Assembly: GCF_029360775.1 (NCBI RefSeq)
Contig: NZ_JARKMZ010000028.1
Coordinates: 310,001-374,000, forward strand
Direction of reading: 5' to 3'
From: Daejeonella sp. H1SJ63
Lineage (GTDB): Bacteria > Bacteroidota > Bacteroidia > Sphingobacteriales > Sphingobacteriaceae
DNA: 64,000 nucleotides
Shown: positions 1 through 8,686 of the stretch, piece by piece
How the letters are laid out: each line of letters begins with the position of its first letter
Numbering within the stretch: the stretch's first letter is position 1
Notes under the pieces: model-generated
Database searches by the model: none
The model's input: only the letters and a program-made list of their open reading frames with translations
What the model was told of the DNA's origin: nothing
Made by a program: the position numbers and the translations under genes

Positions 1-1
1 T

Positions 2-1390
2 TGGATGCCTGATCTGTTTATGAAAAGGGTAGAGGCTAATGGGGAATGGAGTTTATTCTGTCCGCATGAAGCTCCCGGACTGCATGAATGTTATGGAGAT
101 GAATTTGAGAACCTGTATCAAAGATATGAGGCAGAAGGGAGGGCCCGGAGGATTATTAAAGCCCAGGAATTATGGTTTGCGATACTGGAAGCTCAGATTG
201 AAACCGGTACCCCTTATCTTTTATACAAAGACGCTGCAAACAGAAAGAGTAATCAGCAAAACTTAGGTACCATTAAATGCAGTAATCTGTGTACCGAAAT
301 CATGGAATATACCAGTCCGGATGAAGTAGCAGTATGTAACCTGGCTTCCATCGCTTTGCCGCGTTTTGTAACAGATGGACAGTTTGATTTTGAAAAGCTG
401 TATGAGATCACCTATCAGGCAACAAAAAACCTGAATTGTATTATTGACAATAACTATTATCCGGTTGAAGAAGCCCGTAATTCCAACCTTAGACATCGTC
501 CGGTTGGACTGGGAGTGCAGGGTCTGGCCGACGCATTTATTCTGATGCGTCTTCCCTTTGAGAGCGATCTGGCAAAGCTGTTGAACAGGAATATCTTTGA
601 AACCATTTATTTTGCTGCTATGTCTGCCAGTAAGGATCTGGCTAAATTGCACGGACCTTATGAAACATTTGAAGGATCGCCTTTGTCAAAAGGCTTATTC
701 CAGTTTGATCTATGGGGCATAAAGCCATCTGACAGGTACGACTGGGAATCTCTCAGGGAAGAGGTGAAGCAGTACGGTGTGCGTAATTCACTGCTCGTAG
801 CTCCAATGCCTACAGCATCAACCTCACAGGTATTGGGTAATAATGAATGTTTTGAGCCTTATACCTCCAATATCTATACCCGCAGAGTATTAAGCGGAGA
901 GTTTATTATTGTGAACAAGCATTTGCTTAAAGATCTTGTGAACCTTGGGTTATGGAATAATGCAATGAAAGATCGGATCATTACTGCCAATGGTTCGGTA
1001 CAGCATATTGAAGAGATCCCGGCAGATATAAGAGAACTGTATAAAACGGTTTGGGAAATCAAACAGCGTAATTTAATAGATATGGCTGCCGACCGGGGTG
1101 CTTTTATCTGCCAGTCGCAGTCCCTGAATCTTTTTGTAGATAGTCCGAATACCGCTAAATTAACCTCTATGCATTTTTATGCCTGGAAAAAGGGACTAAA
1201 AACAGGTATGTATTATCTGCGTACACAGGCTGCCACAAAAGCAGTGCAATTTACTGTAGAGAAACAGGCAGGGAAAAGTATGGAACCGCTTGTCCCTCAG
1301 ATTGAAATTGTTCAAAACAATAATGAACCTGAAATGAACAATGGATTGAGCTGCAGTATGGAAGATGGTTGTGTTAGTTGTGGCTCCTGA
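2..1390 (+). CDS. nrdA: Ribonucleoside-diphosphate reductase alpha subunit, C-terminal part
   Basis: Large catalytic subunit of class I ribonucleotide reductase, which makes dNDPs from NDPs in the cytoplasm with the radical-bearing beta subunit. The gene enters from the left edge, so only about the last 460 residues are present. The active-site loop SNLCTEI (near nt 284-304) carries the Asn-x-Cys-x-Glu triad equivalent to N437/C439/E441 of E. coli. The partner cysteine of the substrate disulfide is in AVCNLAS. The motif [13 protein letters not shown] and the radical-transfer tyrosine pair in GMYYLRTQ are intact. The tail ends CVSCGS, the swinging cysteine pair that passes electrons from thioredoxin. 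nrdB is not downstream, so it is presumably to the left or elsewhere. A strong hairpin follows the stop codon. Identity is secure; the N-terminal ATP cone lies outside the window and cannot be judged. Confidence 0.96.
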   Translation, partial: WMPDLFMKRVEANGEWSLFCPHEAPGLHECYGDEFENLYQRYEAEGRARRIIKAQELWFAILEAQIETGTPYLLYKDAANRKSNQQNLGTIKCSNLCTEIMEYTSPDEVAVCNLASIALPRFVTDGQFDFEKLYEITYQATKNLNCIIDNNYYPVEEARNSNLRHRPVGLGVQGLADAFILMRLPFESDLAKLLNRNIFETIYFAAMSASKDLAKLHGPYETFEGSPLSKGLFQFDLWGIKPSDRYDWESLREEVKQYGVRNSLLVAPMPTASTSQVLGNNECFEPYTSNIYTRRVLSGEFIIVNKHLLKDLVNLGLWNNAMKDRIITANGSVQHIEEIPADIRELYKTVWEIKQRNLIDMAADRGAFICQSQSLNLFVDSPNTAKLTSMHFYAWKKGLKTGMYYLRTQAATKAVQFTVEKQAGKSMEPLVPQIEIVQNNNEPEMNNGLSCSMEDGCVSCGS

Positions 1391-1416
1391 TAGATTTGAT
1401 TATTTAATTACTGGCA

Positions 1417-1441
1417 GCCCGGGCAATGTCATTGTCCGGGC
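1417..1441 (+). terminator. Hairpin after nrdA
   Basis: Inverted repeat GCCCGGGCAATG / CATTGTCCGGGC (one G-T pair) 27 bases after the nrdA stop, followed by ATACTTTTC. The GC-rich stem fits a transcription terminator, although the T-run is short. Confidence 0.6.
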
Positions 1442-1474
1442 ATACTTTTCAAAATTTCAGTAAATACTCAGTTA

Positions 1475-1678
1475 ATGAATAAACATGAGATCATATCCTG
1501 CGAGCGTTGCCGTGCAAGAATGGAGTGCAAAGCTAATGCCTTCAACAAGTGCCAGTGCAGTACTGTTTATCTGAATCTGAATGAGGTGCAGTATGTCAGT
1601 GAAAATTTCGAAGGATGTCTTTGCGCTAAATGCTTAATTGAATTGAAAGAAGAATACCGTCAGATATTTAAATTATAA
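1475..1678 (+). CDS. Cysteine-rich CWC family protein
   Basis: A 67-residue protein with nine cysteines: CERC near the N-terminus, a lone Cys in MEC, CQC, and CLCAKC in the C-terminal half. The spacing and the CxC plus CxCxxC arrangement match the bacterial cysteine-rich CWC family (Pfam Cys_rich_CWC), a small presumed metal-binding protein of unknown role. There is no signal peptide or membrane segment, so it is probably cytoplasmic. It starts 34 bases after the nrdA terminator and probably has its own transcript. A second, N-terminally damaged copy lies at 12717-12899; the shared C-terminal part is nearly identical (KANAF, KCQC, LNLNE, QYVSE, FEGCLCA). Confidence 0.8.
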   Translation: MNKHEIISCERCRARMECKANAFNKCQCSTVYLNLNEVQYVSENFEGCLCAKCLIELKEEYRQIFKL

Positions 1679-1891
1679 TCTTTTGCCCTTTTCGCTGGTA
1701 TGAGCTTGCAGCTGGTGTCTTCCCAATCCTTGTACAATAGTCTTCATGATTTGTTTTTTCATAAATCTTGATTTTTGTCAATGTTTTTTCTTGTTTAAAA
1801 TCATCAGTATTTCTTGATCAGGGATATTGGTTCAGGGTATCAAATCATCGCAATTTTGTATTGTCAAAACCAACAATTAAAATAATTATTG

Positions 1892-2305
1892 ATGAAAAAG
1901 ATTTTAAAAGTAAATGAAGCTACAACTGCAACAGATATAGCAGTTTTGATTGCAAGAATAGGTATCGCAACTTTGATGTTAACCCATGGTATTCCTAAAC
2001 TGATGATGCTTATTTCAGGAGGGCCAATCATGTTTCCGCCGGTTTTTGGAATGAGTCCAGAAGTTTCTTTGGTACTCGCAGTTTTCGCTGAAGTAGTATG
2101 TTCTGTTTTATTATTAGCAGGTTTAGGAACCAGGCTGGTGCTTATTCCTTTATTTTTTACTATGCTGGTAGCGGCACTCCTGATTCATTCATCAGATCCT
2201 TTTGCTGTAAAAGAACCCGCTTTACTTTATTCACTGGTATTCGGAACCTTGTTTTTTACAGGTAGTGGCAGGTATTCTCTTGATTACTTACTTCAAAGAA
2301 AATAA
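1892..2305 (+). CDS. DoxX family membrane protein
   Basis: A 137-residue integral membrane protein with four predicted transmembrane helices: about residues 12-35, 50-75, 78-97 and 105-125. The LIARIGIATLMLTHGIPKL opening and the GRYSLDYLL ending are typical of the DoxX/MauE-like family. Members are linked to respiratory or redox membrane complexes, but the role of this one is unknown. ATG at 1892 is preferred over the TTG one codon upstream. The gene stands alone, with a terminator about 85 bases downstream. Confidence 0.85.
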   Translation: MKKILKVNEATTATDIAVLIARIGIATLMLTHGIPKLMMLISGGPIMFPPVFGMSPEVSLVLAVFAEVVCSVLLLAGLGTRLVLIPLFFTMLVAALLIHSSDPFAVKEPALLYSLVFGTLFFTGSGRYSLDYLLQRK

Positions 2306-2388
2306 GCATATCATGAGATGTGATACATCTGACATACCCCAAAATATGTTGGATTAAACTTCAGAATAAAAATACATTGAATTAATTG

Positions 2389-2434
2389 CTCCGTTGATGC
2401 AGGTTCCCGACCCGTGTCAGCGGAGTTTTTTTTT
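2389..2434 (+). terminator. Rho-independent terminator after doxX-like gene
   Basis: Stem CTCCGTTGATGC (2389-2400) pairs with GTGTCAGCGGAG (2414-2425), allowing G-T pairs. A run of eight or more T follows. Classical intrinsic terminator. Confidence 0.85.
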
Positions 2435-2802
2435 GCCCTTTACAGAAAAGGGTATTCTGCTTTAAGCTAATTTATTACTTTCCTGATTCTATATTCCTTA
2501 CCTGCATCATTATCAAAATGATCAAACAAATTGATATATTGAAAAATCAATTTGAGAGTTTGATTTAAAGAAATTAATTTTCAGATTATGGCATAATTGG
2601 TTGATAATCAATAATTTTTATTGGTTTTAAGGTCAGATATTCGTATGAATTAGAATGATGGAATGTAAGCCTTCTTTTGATAATGCCTTGTGATCAGTTG
2701 TTTTCAAAACAAGAGATGAGGGGTTTCATGGATTAACGCCTATAAAGAAATGCCTGATCTCGTTGATATACATTCATGTACAAATTTTGTAGCTGTAAAA
2801 TA
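2435..2802. other. Intergenic region, no gene seen
   Basis: About 370 AT-rich bases between the doxX terminator and the cupredoxin gene. No convincing open frame, RNA fold or exact TAnnTTTG element was found by eye. It presumably holds the promoter of the following operon. Confidence 0.4.
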
Positions 2803-3909
2803 ATGAAAGCTATTAACCTGTTATTATTTCTTTTCCTGTTTCACCTACAGTTACGTGCAAATCAACCGAATGATTCAGTAACTACCGTTTCTATTAAGGC
2901 CATTGCAGGAATGCAATTTGATGTGGTGCGCTTCAATGTTAAACCCGGAGCAAAAGTAAAGCTGATCTTTAGCAATGCCGATGATATGAGCCACAATCTG
3001 CTGATTACCAAACCGGGTGCGCGGATGGAAGTGGTAGATGCGGCTTTGAAATTAGGTGAAAAGGGGATAGCATTGAGTTATATACCACAACTTCCTTCGG
3101 TGCTATGGTCGATTCCTGTTATATCTCCGGGCGAGAGCATGACCATAACATTTACGGTGCCTGAAAAGCCTGGAATTTATCCTTTTGTATGCACTTATCC
3201 CGGCCATGGTTTTATCATGTATGGAGCTATGTATGTTACTGAGGAGGCTATGCCTCCTTTGAAGGATGATCAGAATATACCGCCCAACCGCAGAATGGAA
3301 ATGGATAAGGGAAGCACAGCAGGTCATAGCGCTCATTTGATGCAATCTCACCCGTATAAAGATGTGCCACCGTATTTGTACCGTACTTTTATTCAGGATT
3401 CAGGTCCGGCAGCCATTGCGGTAAGACTTCCTCAACGTTTATCTTATTTCTGGGATGCAGGGGAATGTCGTTTACGTTATGCCACCTCAGGGGAGTTTCT
3501 GGATATGAAAGAACTGTGGGCCGGTCACAGACAAGCTGTTGCCAGGAACCTTGGCCAGATTTTTTACAGGGATAAAACTGAATATCCACTCCGGACAGGT
3601 AGTCCGGGGAACATTCCGGAGGTTCAGTTTAAAGGGTACAAGTTAATAAACCGCTACCCTGAGTTTCATTATCTGATTAATGGTATTGATGTATATGAAC
3701 TGATTAAGGAAAAGACAGATGGCTCAGGTTTGCTGAGAACCTTCAGAATTCCAAAGGCAAATCAAAGCGTTTGGTTTGTTTTCAGCCCTGATGACGGTAT
3801 AGATTATGCATTTTCAGGAGGTAAATTATCTGACGGTAAATTGGAACTGAGTCCTGCAGGGGCAAGACAGTTTACAATAAGTATGACAAAGAATGGAGGG
3901 GCATTATGA
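2803..3909 (+). CDS. Secreted cupredoxin-domain protein
   Basis: An exported protein of about 368 residues. A Sec signal peptide (MKAINLLLFLFLFHLQLRA) is visible if translation starts at 2803; an in-frame ATG at 2776 adds nine residues ahead of it and is less likely. A plastocyanin/azurin-like domain follows, with the type-1 copper ligand set: His in DMSHNL, then Cys, His and Met in CTYPGHGFIM. The second half (from PPYLYRTF) is a separate beta-rich domain of the kind found beside PVC-type dehydrogenase proteins; it has no visible catalytic motif. Its stop overlaps the start of the next gene (ATGA), so the two are translationally coupled. Likely role: periplasmic one-electron carrier for the propeller protein. 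That is inference. Confidence 0.8.
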   Translation: MKAINLLLFLFLFHLQLRANQPNDSVTTVSIKAIAGMQFDVVRFNVKPGAKVKLIFSNADDMSHNLLITKPGARMEVVDAALKLGEKGIALSYIPQLPSVLWSIPVISPGESMTITFTVPEKPGIYPFVCTYPGHGFIMYGAMYVTEEAMPPLKDDQNIPPNRRMEMDKGSTAGHSAHLMQSHPYKDVPPYLYRTFIQDSGPAAIAVRLPQRLSYFWDAGECRLRYATSGEFLDMKELWAGHRQAVARNLGQIFYRDKTEYPLRTGSPGNIPEVQFKGYKLINRYPEFHYLINGIDVYELIKEKTDGSGLLRTFRIPKANQSVWFVFSPDDGIDYAFSGGKLSDGKLELSPAGARQFTISMTKNGGAL

Positions 3910-5399
3910 GACTACTATCAGGAACGCTTTTATGCGTATTACTTCAGATTTCCGGAAGTATCATCATGGGGGCCAGTGCCCAGAATAAACTACCTGGTTC
4001 TTCCTATTCAGTTGAATCTATCAGCATGCCCGAAGGGCTTAGTGCAGAGGTGGGAGCCATTGAATTTTTGCCGGATGGTACTTTGGTGACTTGTTTCCTC
4101 AGAGGAGAGGTGATGCTTTATTATCCAAAAACAAAAAAGTGGAAATTATTCGCAGAAGGCTTACAGGAGCCGCTGGGGATTTTACCGCTAAGTCATTCTG
4201 AATTTATTGTGATGCAACGCCCGGAACTGACCCGTATCAAAGATTTGGATGGAGACGGAAAGGCCGATTTATATGAAACTGTGACTGATGAATTCGGGAT
4301 ATCGGGTAATTATCATGAGTTTAACTACGGACCTGTAAAAGACAAAAATGGGAATCTGTTTATTGGTCTCAATTCTGCATCATCGGGTGGTGGTATTTTG
4401 AAAGAGGTCAGGGGAGTACTTGATTCAACAACGATGAAGCAAAAGGGACAAATGTTTTCACCGGTTCCATATCGAGGATGGATTATGAAGCTGACACCAC
4501 AAGGCAAATTGATTCCCTATGCAAGTGGATTCCGTTCACCAAATGGGCTTGGATTTGATCTTAAAGGAAATTTATTTGCTACGGATAATCAGGGTGATTG
4601 GGTGGGTACAAGTACTTTGTTTCATGTACAGGAAGGTAATTTTTACGGACATCCTTCGGCATTGGTATGGAAGAAATCATGGAAAGGTGAAAATCCCTTG
4701 ACTTTCCCGGTAGAGAAACTCGATAGTATGCGTACCAAAGCAAGTGTTTTGTTTCCTCATGGGATTATGGCAAATTCTCCGACTCAGCCTGTAAGTGATG
4801 CTACAAAGGGTAAATTCGGGCCTTTTGCCGGACAAATGTTTATCGGGGAAATGAACAGTGCCAGAATTGTGAGGGTGATGCTTGAAGAAGTTGCCGGAGT
4901 AATTCAGGGCGCTTGTATTCCATTTATAGACGGGAATGGCTTAAGGAAAGGAAATAACCGCCTGGCTTTTGCTCCTGATGGGAGTTTATGGGTTGGTCAG
5001 GCTGAGCATGGCTGGGCAGGTTCAAAAGGAATTCAACGAATTGTGTTTAACGGGAAGCTGCCTGCAGAAATTTACAGTATGAGTCTGACTAAGACTGGCT
5101 TTAAGCTTAAGTTTACTCAGCCGCTTGATATAACATCTGCTTCAGATCCTGCTAATTATAAGTTCAGGCATTATTACTATAATTACCATAAAAAGTATGG
5201 CTCTGACCAGGTTGATGTGCAGGTGGTACCTGTCACTGCGGTTAAACTTTCCACCGATAGGAAGGAAGTAATTGTTACACTTAATACTCTGAAGCCAGGC
5301 TATGTTTATGAGCTGTTGCTGGGTGATATTAAAACATCTCAGGGAGTACCTTTGGGTAATAAGTTGGTTTGCTATACGGTGAATGTACTTGCAGAATGA
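3906..5399 (+). CDS. Secreted beta-propeller protein (PVC-type/DUF7133-like dehydrogenase)
   Basis: A 497-residue exported protein with a signal peptide ending near GASAQ. It is a six-bladed propeller of the glucose/sorbosone dehydrogenase or PVC-type class: EGLQEPLGILP, an ELTRIKDLDGDGKAD calcium-like loop, GFRSPNGLGFD, TDNQGDWVG, FIGEMNSARIVR, LAFAPDGSLWVGQ. The C-terminal ~90 residues (from GKLPAEIYSM) form an Ig-like or Fn3-like extension. There is no CxxCH heme site in this chain. It is coupled by a 4-base overlap to the upstream cupredoxin, which suggests an oxidoreductase that passes electrons to copper. Substrate and cofactor cannot be read from the sequence. Confidence 0.75.
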   Translation: MRLLSGTLLCVLLQISGSIIMGASAQNKLPGSSYSVESISMPEGLSAEVGAIEFLPDGTLVTCFLRGEVMLYYPKTKKWKLFAEGLQEPLGILPLSHSEFIVMQRPELTRIKDLDGDGKADLYETVTDEFGISGNYHEFNYGPVKDKNGNLFIGLNSASSGGGILKEVRGVLDSTTMKQKGQMFSPVPYRGWIMKLTPQGKLIPYASGFRSPNGLGFDLKGNLFATDNQGDWVGTSTLFHVQEGNFYGHPSALVWKKSWKGENPLTFPVEKLDSMRTKASVLFPHGIMANSPTQPVSDATKGKFGPFAGQMFIGEMNSARIVRVMLEEVAGVIQGACIPFIDGNGLRKGNNRLAFAPDGSLWVGQAEHGWAGSKGIQRIVFNGKLPAEIYSMSLTKTGFKLKFTQPLDITSASDPANYKFRHYYYNYHKKYGSDQVDVQVVPVTAVKLSTDRKEVIVTLNTLKPGYVYELLLGDIKTSQGVPLGNKLVCYTVNVLAE

Positions 5400-5472
5400 G
5401 GCATAGGGTAGATACAACCCTTTTTAATTGATAATTAATAAATGAATCGCCGTAGTATTTGCTATGCATATA

Positions 5473-5502
5473 AAAAGCAACAGGAATTAACCTGTTGCTT
5501 TT
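5473..5502. terminator. Bidirectional terminator
   Basis: Perfect 12-bp stem AAAAGCAACAGG / CCTGTTGCTTTT with a six-base loop, A-rich on one side and T-rich on the other. It lies between the convergent propeller gene and TonB receptor gene and serves both. Confidence 0.9.
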
Positions 5503-5552
5503 TTATGTAGACTTAGATGTTCTGTCTTTTTTCGTTCTCTGTCCAATTGCAC

Positions 5553-8123
5553 TTAGAATGCGTACTTAAGCGTTAGTCCGTAGGTTCTTTGATCTCCAAG
5601 AACCCCGGCATAATGACCTGCATTGCCACCTGCCGGTAGTAATTGTTCGAAATAGTCTTTATTAAACAGGTTACGTCCCCAAACATAGGCAGATAAACCT
5701 TTGACTGCTTTATAACCAATTCGTGCGTTGACTAGAGTATAGCCATCAATATTCAAATATGCTGAAGGCGAAGGACTCGAAGAGAAAGAAGAGCGGTAAT
5801 ATGCATCAAAGGCAGTAAAGAATTTTGCATCTCTTTTGAAGAACTTTGCCGGGGTAGCATATTCAGTACCTAATGAACCAGCCCATTTTGAAATACCCGG
5901 CAAGTCTCCTTCCGAAATATCCTTAAATGCAACCTGAACTCCATTTACAGTTAAACCTGTTTCTTCAAGTGGAAGAGGAGCATTGGTGAAGCGTACATAT
6001 TTAGCATCTGTATAGGTGCCTGCAGCATAAAATGAGAAATTTTGATTAAACCTGATACTTGCGTCTAATTCAAGTCCTTTAACATTCACTTTCTCAGCAT
6101 TGGCAATATAACCCCGGTTTACACCTAATTGAGGTGATTGAACATTTGTCTGGTAGTCTTTGATATCTGAGTTGTGGAATGTAAAGTTTAACGTAAAGTT
6201 GTCAGCCGGTGTAGTTTTAATGCCAAGTTCATAGTGTTTTGTGTCCTCAGGTTTTATAACTGCAAGATCAGTAGCTGCTGCACCATTTACTGTAGGCAGA
6301 CCTGCAACATTAACGCCCACCGGTTTAAAACTGGTAGAATAAGTAGCAAAAGCATTAAGTCTGCTACCTGGTCTGTAAGCTGCGGTGAGAGAATATGTAA
6401 AATTCTGTTCGTCTGCATCAGCTACGTACGACTGACTGTTATATACTCCATTCTTGAGTGCAAGTAATGCAGGATCAGTAGTCTGAAGACCACCTTTTGC
6501 AACTCTGTTGTAGTCTACATTTTTTTGATCAAAATTGTAGCGAACTCCGGGCATGACATGAAAGCCTTTGGCTATTTCAAGATCAATACTTGCAAATGCG
6601 GCTGCACTTTGTGATTTGATGGAAGCATTTGTATAGATGCCGTAGCCTTCAAAAAGACCGGGAGTTCTCCATAGGTTGCTGGTTGAGCTTTGTGAAAAAC
6701 GCCACTGAGCTGAACCTGATTCTTCCGTGCCGTTAATTTTAACTTCCTGATCGATATAAAATAAACCGACAACACCGCTTAATTTCTCTGTCAGCTGACC
6801 TGCATAGCGCACTTCCTGGGACCAGTTACGATGTTCTGCAGGATTTTGTGATTTTGCCAGGGCCTGCAAACCAGTAAAGTCGCGGTCATTTGATGGATCC
6901 CAGTTCCAGTAGCGCCATGCAGTAGTGGATGTGAGTGTGCCGGGACCTAATTTAGTTTCAGCATTCAGTGAAATGCCGCCCAGCTCATTTCCCGAATTCC
7001 ATGGGGTGTCATGATCTATTTTACGGTCGAAAGCATTGCGGCTGGGAAGAGTATAGTTAAGGTCTGCAATGATGGCATCAAACTGGCGGTAAGCCGGGCG
7101 TTTAGTAGGTACAACTCCGGCTACTACCTGAGCATAGCCATCAGGTTGCTGATCAGAGGCATCTGCTGCCAGCGTAATGAAGGTATTGTCATTAGGTTTA
7201 TAGAGCAACTGACCGCGAAAACCAAGGTTATTAATATCATTAGTGTATTTTCCGGTTCGTACATTCTCAATCAAGCCATTTCGCTGCGTACCTGAAAATG
7301 AAAGGCGTGCAGCAATTTTTTGGCTTAAAGGGCCAGTAACAGAGGCTTTGGTCTGAATATATCCATAATTGCCAAAACTGGTCTCAAAACTATAATCAGG
7401 AGTAAAGCTGGCCTTGCGGGTTACGATATTAAAAGCTCCGGCACTGGTGTTTTTACCAAACAAAGTTCCCTGAGGTCCCCGTAATACTTCAATGCGATCA
7501 ATGTCTATAAAATCGAGGGTGGCTGCTGCAGGTCGTGCATAATACACTCCATCAACATAATACCCCACACCCGGATCAAGACCATCGTTTGTAAGGCCGA
7601 ACGGTGAGCCTATTCCCCTTATATTAACACCTGTATTTCTTGGATTGGATGTATACATCTGGACAGAAGGAATCAGTTCTTTCACTCTGCTTACGTTGAA
7701 TGAACCAGATTCTTCAATTTGAGAGCGGCCTACTACTGAGATGGGAATCGGGACATCCTGCAATACTTCTGAGCGACGTCTTGAAGTAACTACAATTTCT
7801 TCAAGCAGTGCATCATCTACAAGGGTTAACTGCAGAGCGGTCTTTTCAAATTTTAAGATCTGGAAATCCTGAGGCTTGAAGCCAACAAAAGTGGCTCTGA
7901 TAAAAAATGGAGGTTCCTGACTTACACTGAGTTTGAACTGACCTGTTGAATCTGCTTTTGTAAATATAGTAGTTCCTCTTACGGCTATAGTTGCGCCGGG
8001 AAGAGGCAAGCCCTTGGTATCTGTAACCACACCTGTGATTACCTGTTGAGCGAATGTAGATATACTTTGAATCAGGAAAAGTACTAAGATTAAATATTTT
8101 AACTTGTAAGATAAATGGTTCAT
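5553..8123 (-). CDS. TonB-dependent outer-membrane receptor
   Basis: An 856-residue receptor. ATG at 8123 gives a clean signal peptide (MNHLSYKLKY... ending STFAQ); an upstream in-frame ATG at 8192 adds 23 residues before it and is rejected. Next come a carboxypeptidase-regulatory-like domain (TGVVTDTKGLPLPGATI), a plug domain (VTSRRRSEVLQDVPIPIS, IEVLRGPQGTLFGKNTSAGA), and a 22-strand barrel ending in YGLTLKYAF with terminal Phe. The plug and barrel resemble the iron/siderophore or CirA/FecA-type receptor group more than SusC, and no SusD partner is adjacent. The substrate is unknown. A bidirectional terminator lies downstream. Confidence 0.92.
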   Translation of the reverse strand: MNHLSYKLKYLILVLFLIQSISTFAQQVITGVVTDTKGLPLPGATIAVRGTTIFTKADSTGQFKLSVSQEPPFFIRATFVGFKPQDFQILKFEKTALQLTLVDDALLEEIVVTSRRRSEVLQDVPIPISVVGRSQIEESGSFNVSRVKELIPSVQMYTSNPRNTGVNIRGIGSPFGLTNDGLDPGVGYYVDGVYYARPAAATLDFIDIDRIEVLRGPQGTLFGKNTSAGAFNIVTRKASFTPDYSFETSFGNYGYIQTKASVTGPLSQKIAARLSFSGTQRNGLIENVRTGKYTNDINNLGFRGQLLYKPNDNTFITLAADASDQQPDGYAQVVAGVVPTKRPAYRQFDAIIADLNYTLPSRNAFDRKIDHDTPWNSGNELGGISLNAETKLGPGTLTSTTAWRYWNWDPSNDRDFTGLQALAKSQNPAEHRNWSQEVRYAGQLTEKLSGVVGLFYIDQEVKINGTEESGSAQWRFSQSSTSNLWRTPGLFEGYGIYTNASIKSQSAAAFASIDLEIAKGFHVMPGVRYNFDQKNVDYNRVAKGGLQTTDPALLALKNGVYNSQSYVADADEQNFTYSLTAAYRPGSRLNAFATYSTSFKPVGVNVAGLPTVNGAAATDLAVIKPEDTKHYELGIKTTPADNFTLNFTFHNSDIKDYQTNVQSPQLGVNRGYIANAEKVNVKGLELDASIRFNQNFSFYAAGTYTDAKYVRFTNAPLPLEETGLTVNGVQVAFKDISEGDLPGISKWAGSLGTEYATPAKFFKRDAKFFTAFDAYYRSSFSSSPSPSAYLNIDGYTLVNARIGYKAVKGLSAYVWGRNLFNKDYFEQLLPAGGNAGHYAGVLGDQRTYGLTLKYAF

Positions 8124-8631
8124 TATGTAATATTTTATAGGGTTTGAAATGATTAAATGGAGAATAGAGTAGAGGCAGTAGTTGAACCACAACAGCGGTA
8201 TGTACAGTTTTTTAGGTGCACATGAAACATTGAATTTGGAATCTTTCTGATGAGTATTGTTTTTTTCATAATACCTTTTAAAAGTTATAGACTGTTTTTT
8301 TGCAATTATAATTAAAATCTACTAAATCCATAGACTATATATGAAAAAATAAAATAATTATCTCTATGCTATACTTTAGGCATAATTTGACCGGACTATT
8401 TGGTTAACAAGCCTGGCAGCAGGCTTCGATTTGTCGTCTGACTTAAATACTGAATTCTGTAGAACAGAATGACAGATTGATGGAGAGCAAAGCAACAGTC
8501 CCGCAGGAGTGTTTGAAAATTATATCCAATCATGTGATTGTTACATACTCGTTATTGTTGCGTATTTATCTGATTATCTTAATATTATGCGATTGTTTTT
8601 GGGATTGATCATTCAATGACTTCCCCTCAGG
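8124..8631. other. Intergenic region with two small hairpins, no gene seen
   Basis: Over 500 bases between the divergent TonB receptor and amidohydrolase genes. Two compact inverted repeats stand out: AAGCCT/AGGCTT (8409-8426) and ATTCTGT/ACAGAAT (8454-8470). No open frame longer than a few codons and no known RNA fold was recognised. Confidence 0.4.
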
Positions 8632-8662
8632 TTGTCGGGCCGTGAGTATTTTTCTATATTTC
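8632..8662 (+). promoter_or_regulatory. Possible Bacteroidota promoter of amidohydrolase gene
   Basis: TATATTTC (8655-8662) matches seven of eight positions of the Bacteroidota -7 element TAnnTTTG. TTGT lies 19 bases upstream in the place of the -33 TTTG. The start codon is 24 bases downstream. Found by eye only. Confidence 0.35.
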
Positions 8663-8686
8663 AGTAATTATTAAAAAAATCATCAA

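Noticed and set aside
1673-1762. Minus-strand frame of 29 codons (MKKQIMKTIVQGLG...) overlapping the end of the CWC gene
   Set aside because: Very short, no recognised homologue and no promoter. The peptide looks protein-like, but support is too thin to call a gene.
2776-2802. Upstream ATG adding nine residues to the cupredoxin protein
   Set aside because: The extra residues (MYKFCSCKI) would spoil the signal peptide n-region; the ATG at 2803 gives a standard one.
5142-5417. Minus-strand 91-codon frame inside the propeller gene
   Set aside because: It is antisense to a well-supported secreted protein, has no family match and crosses no regulatory signals.
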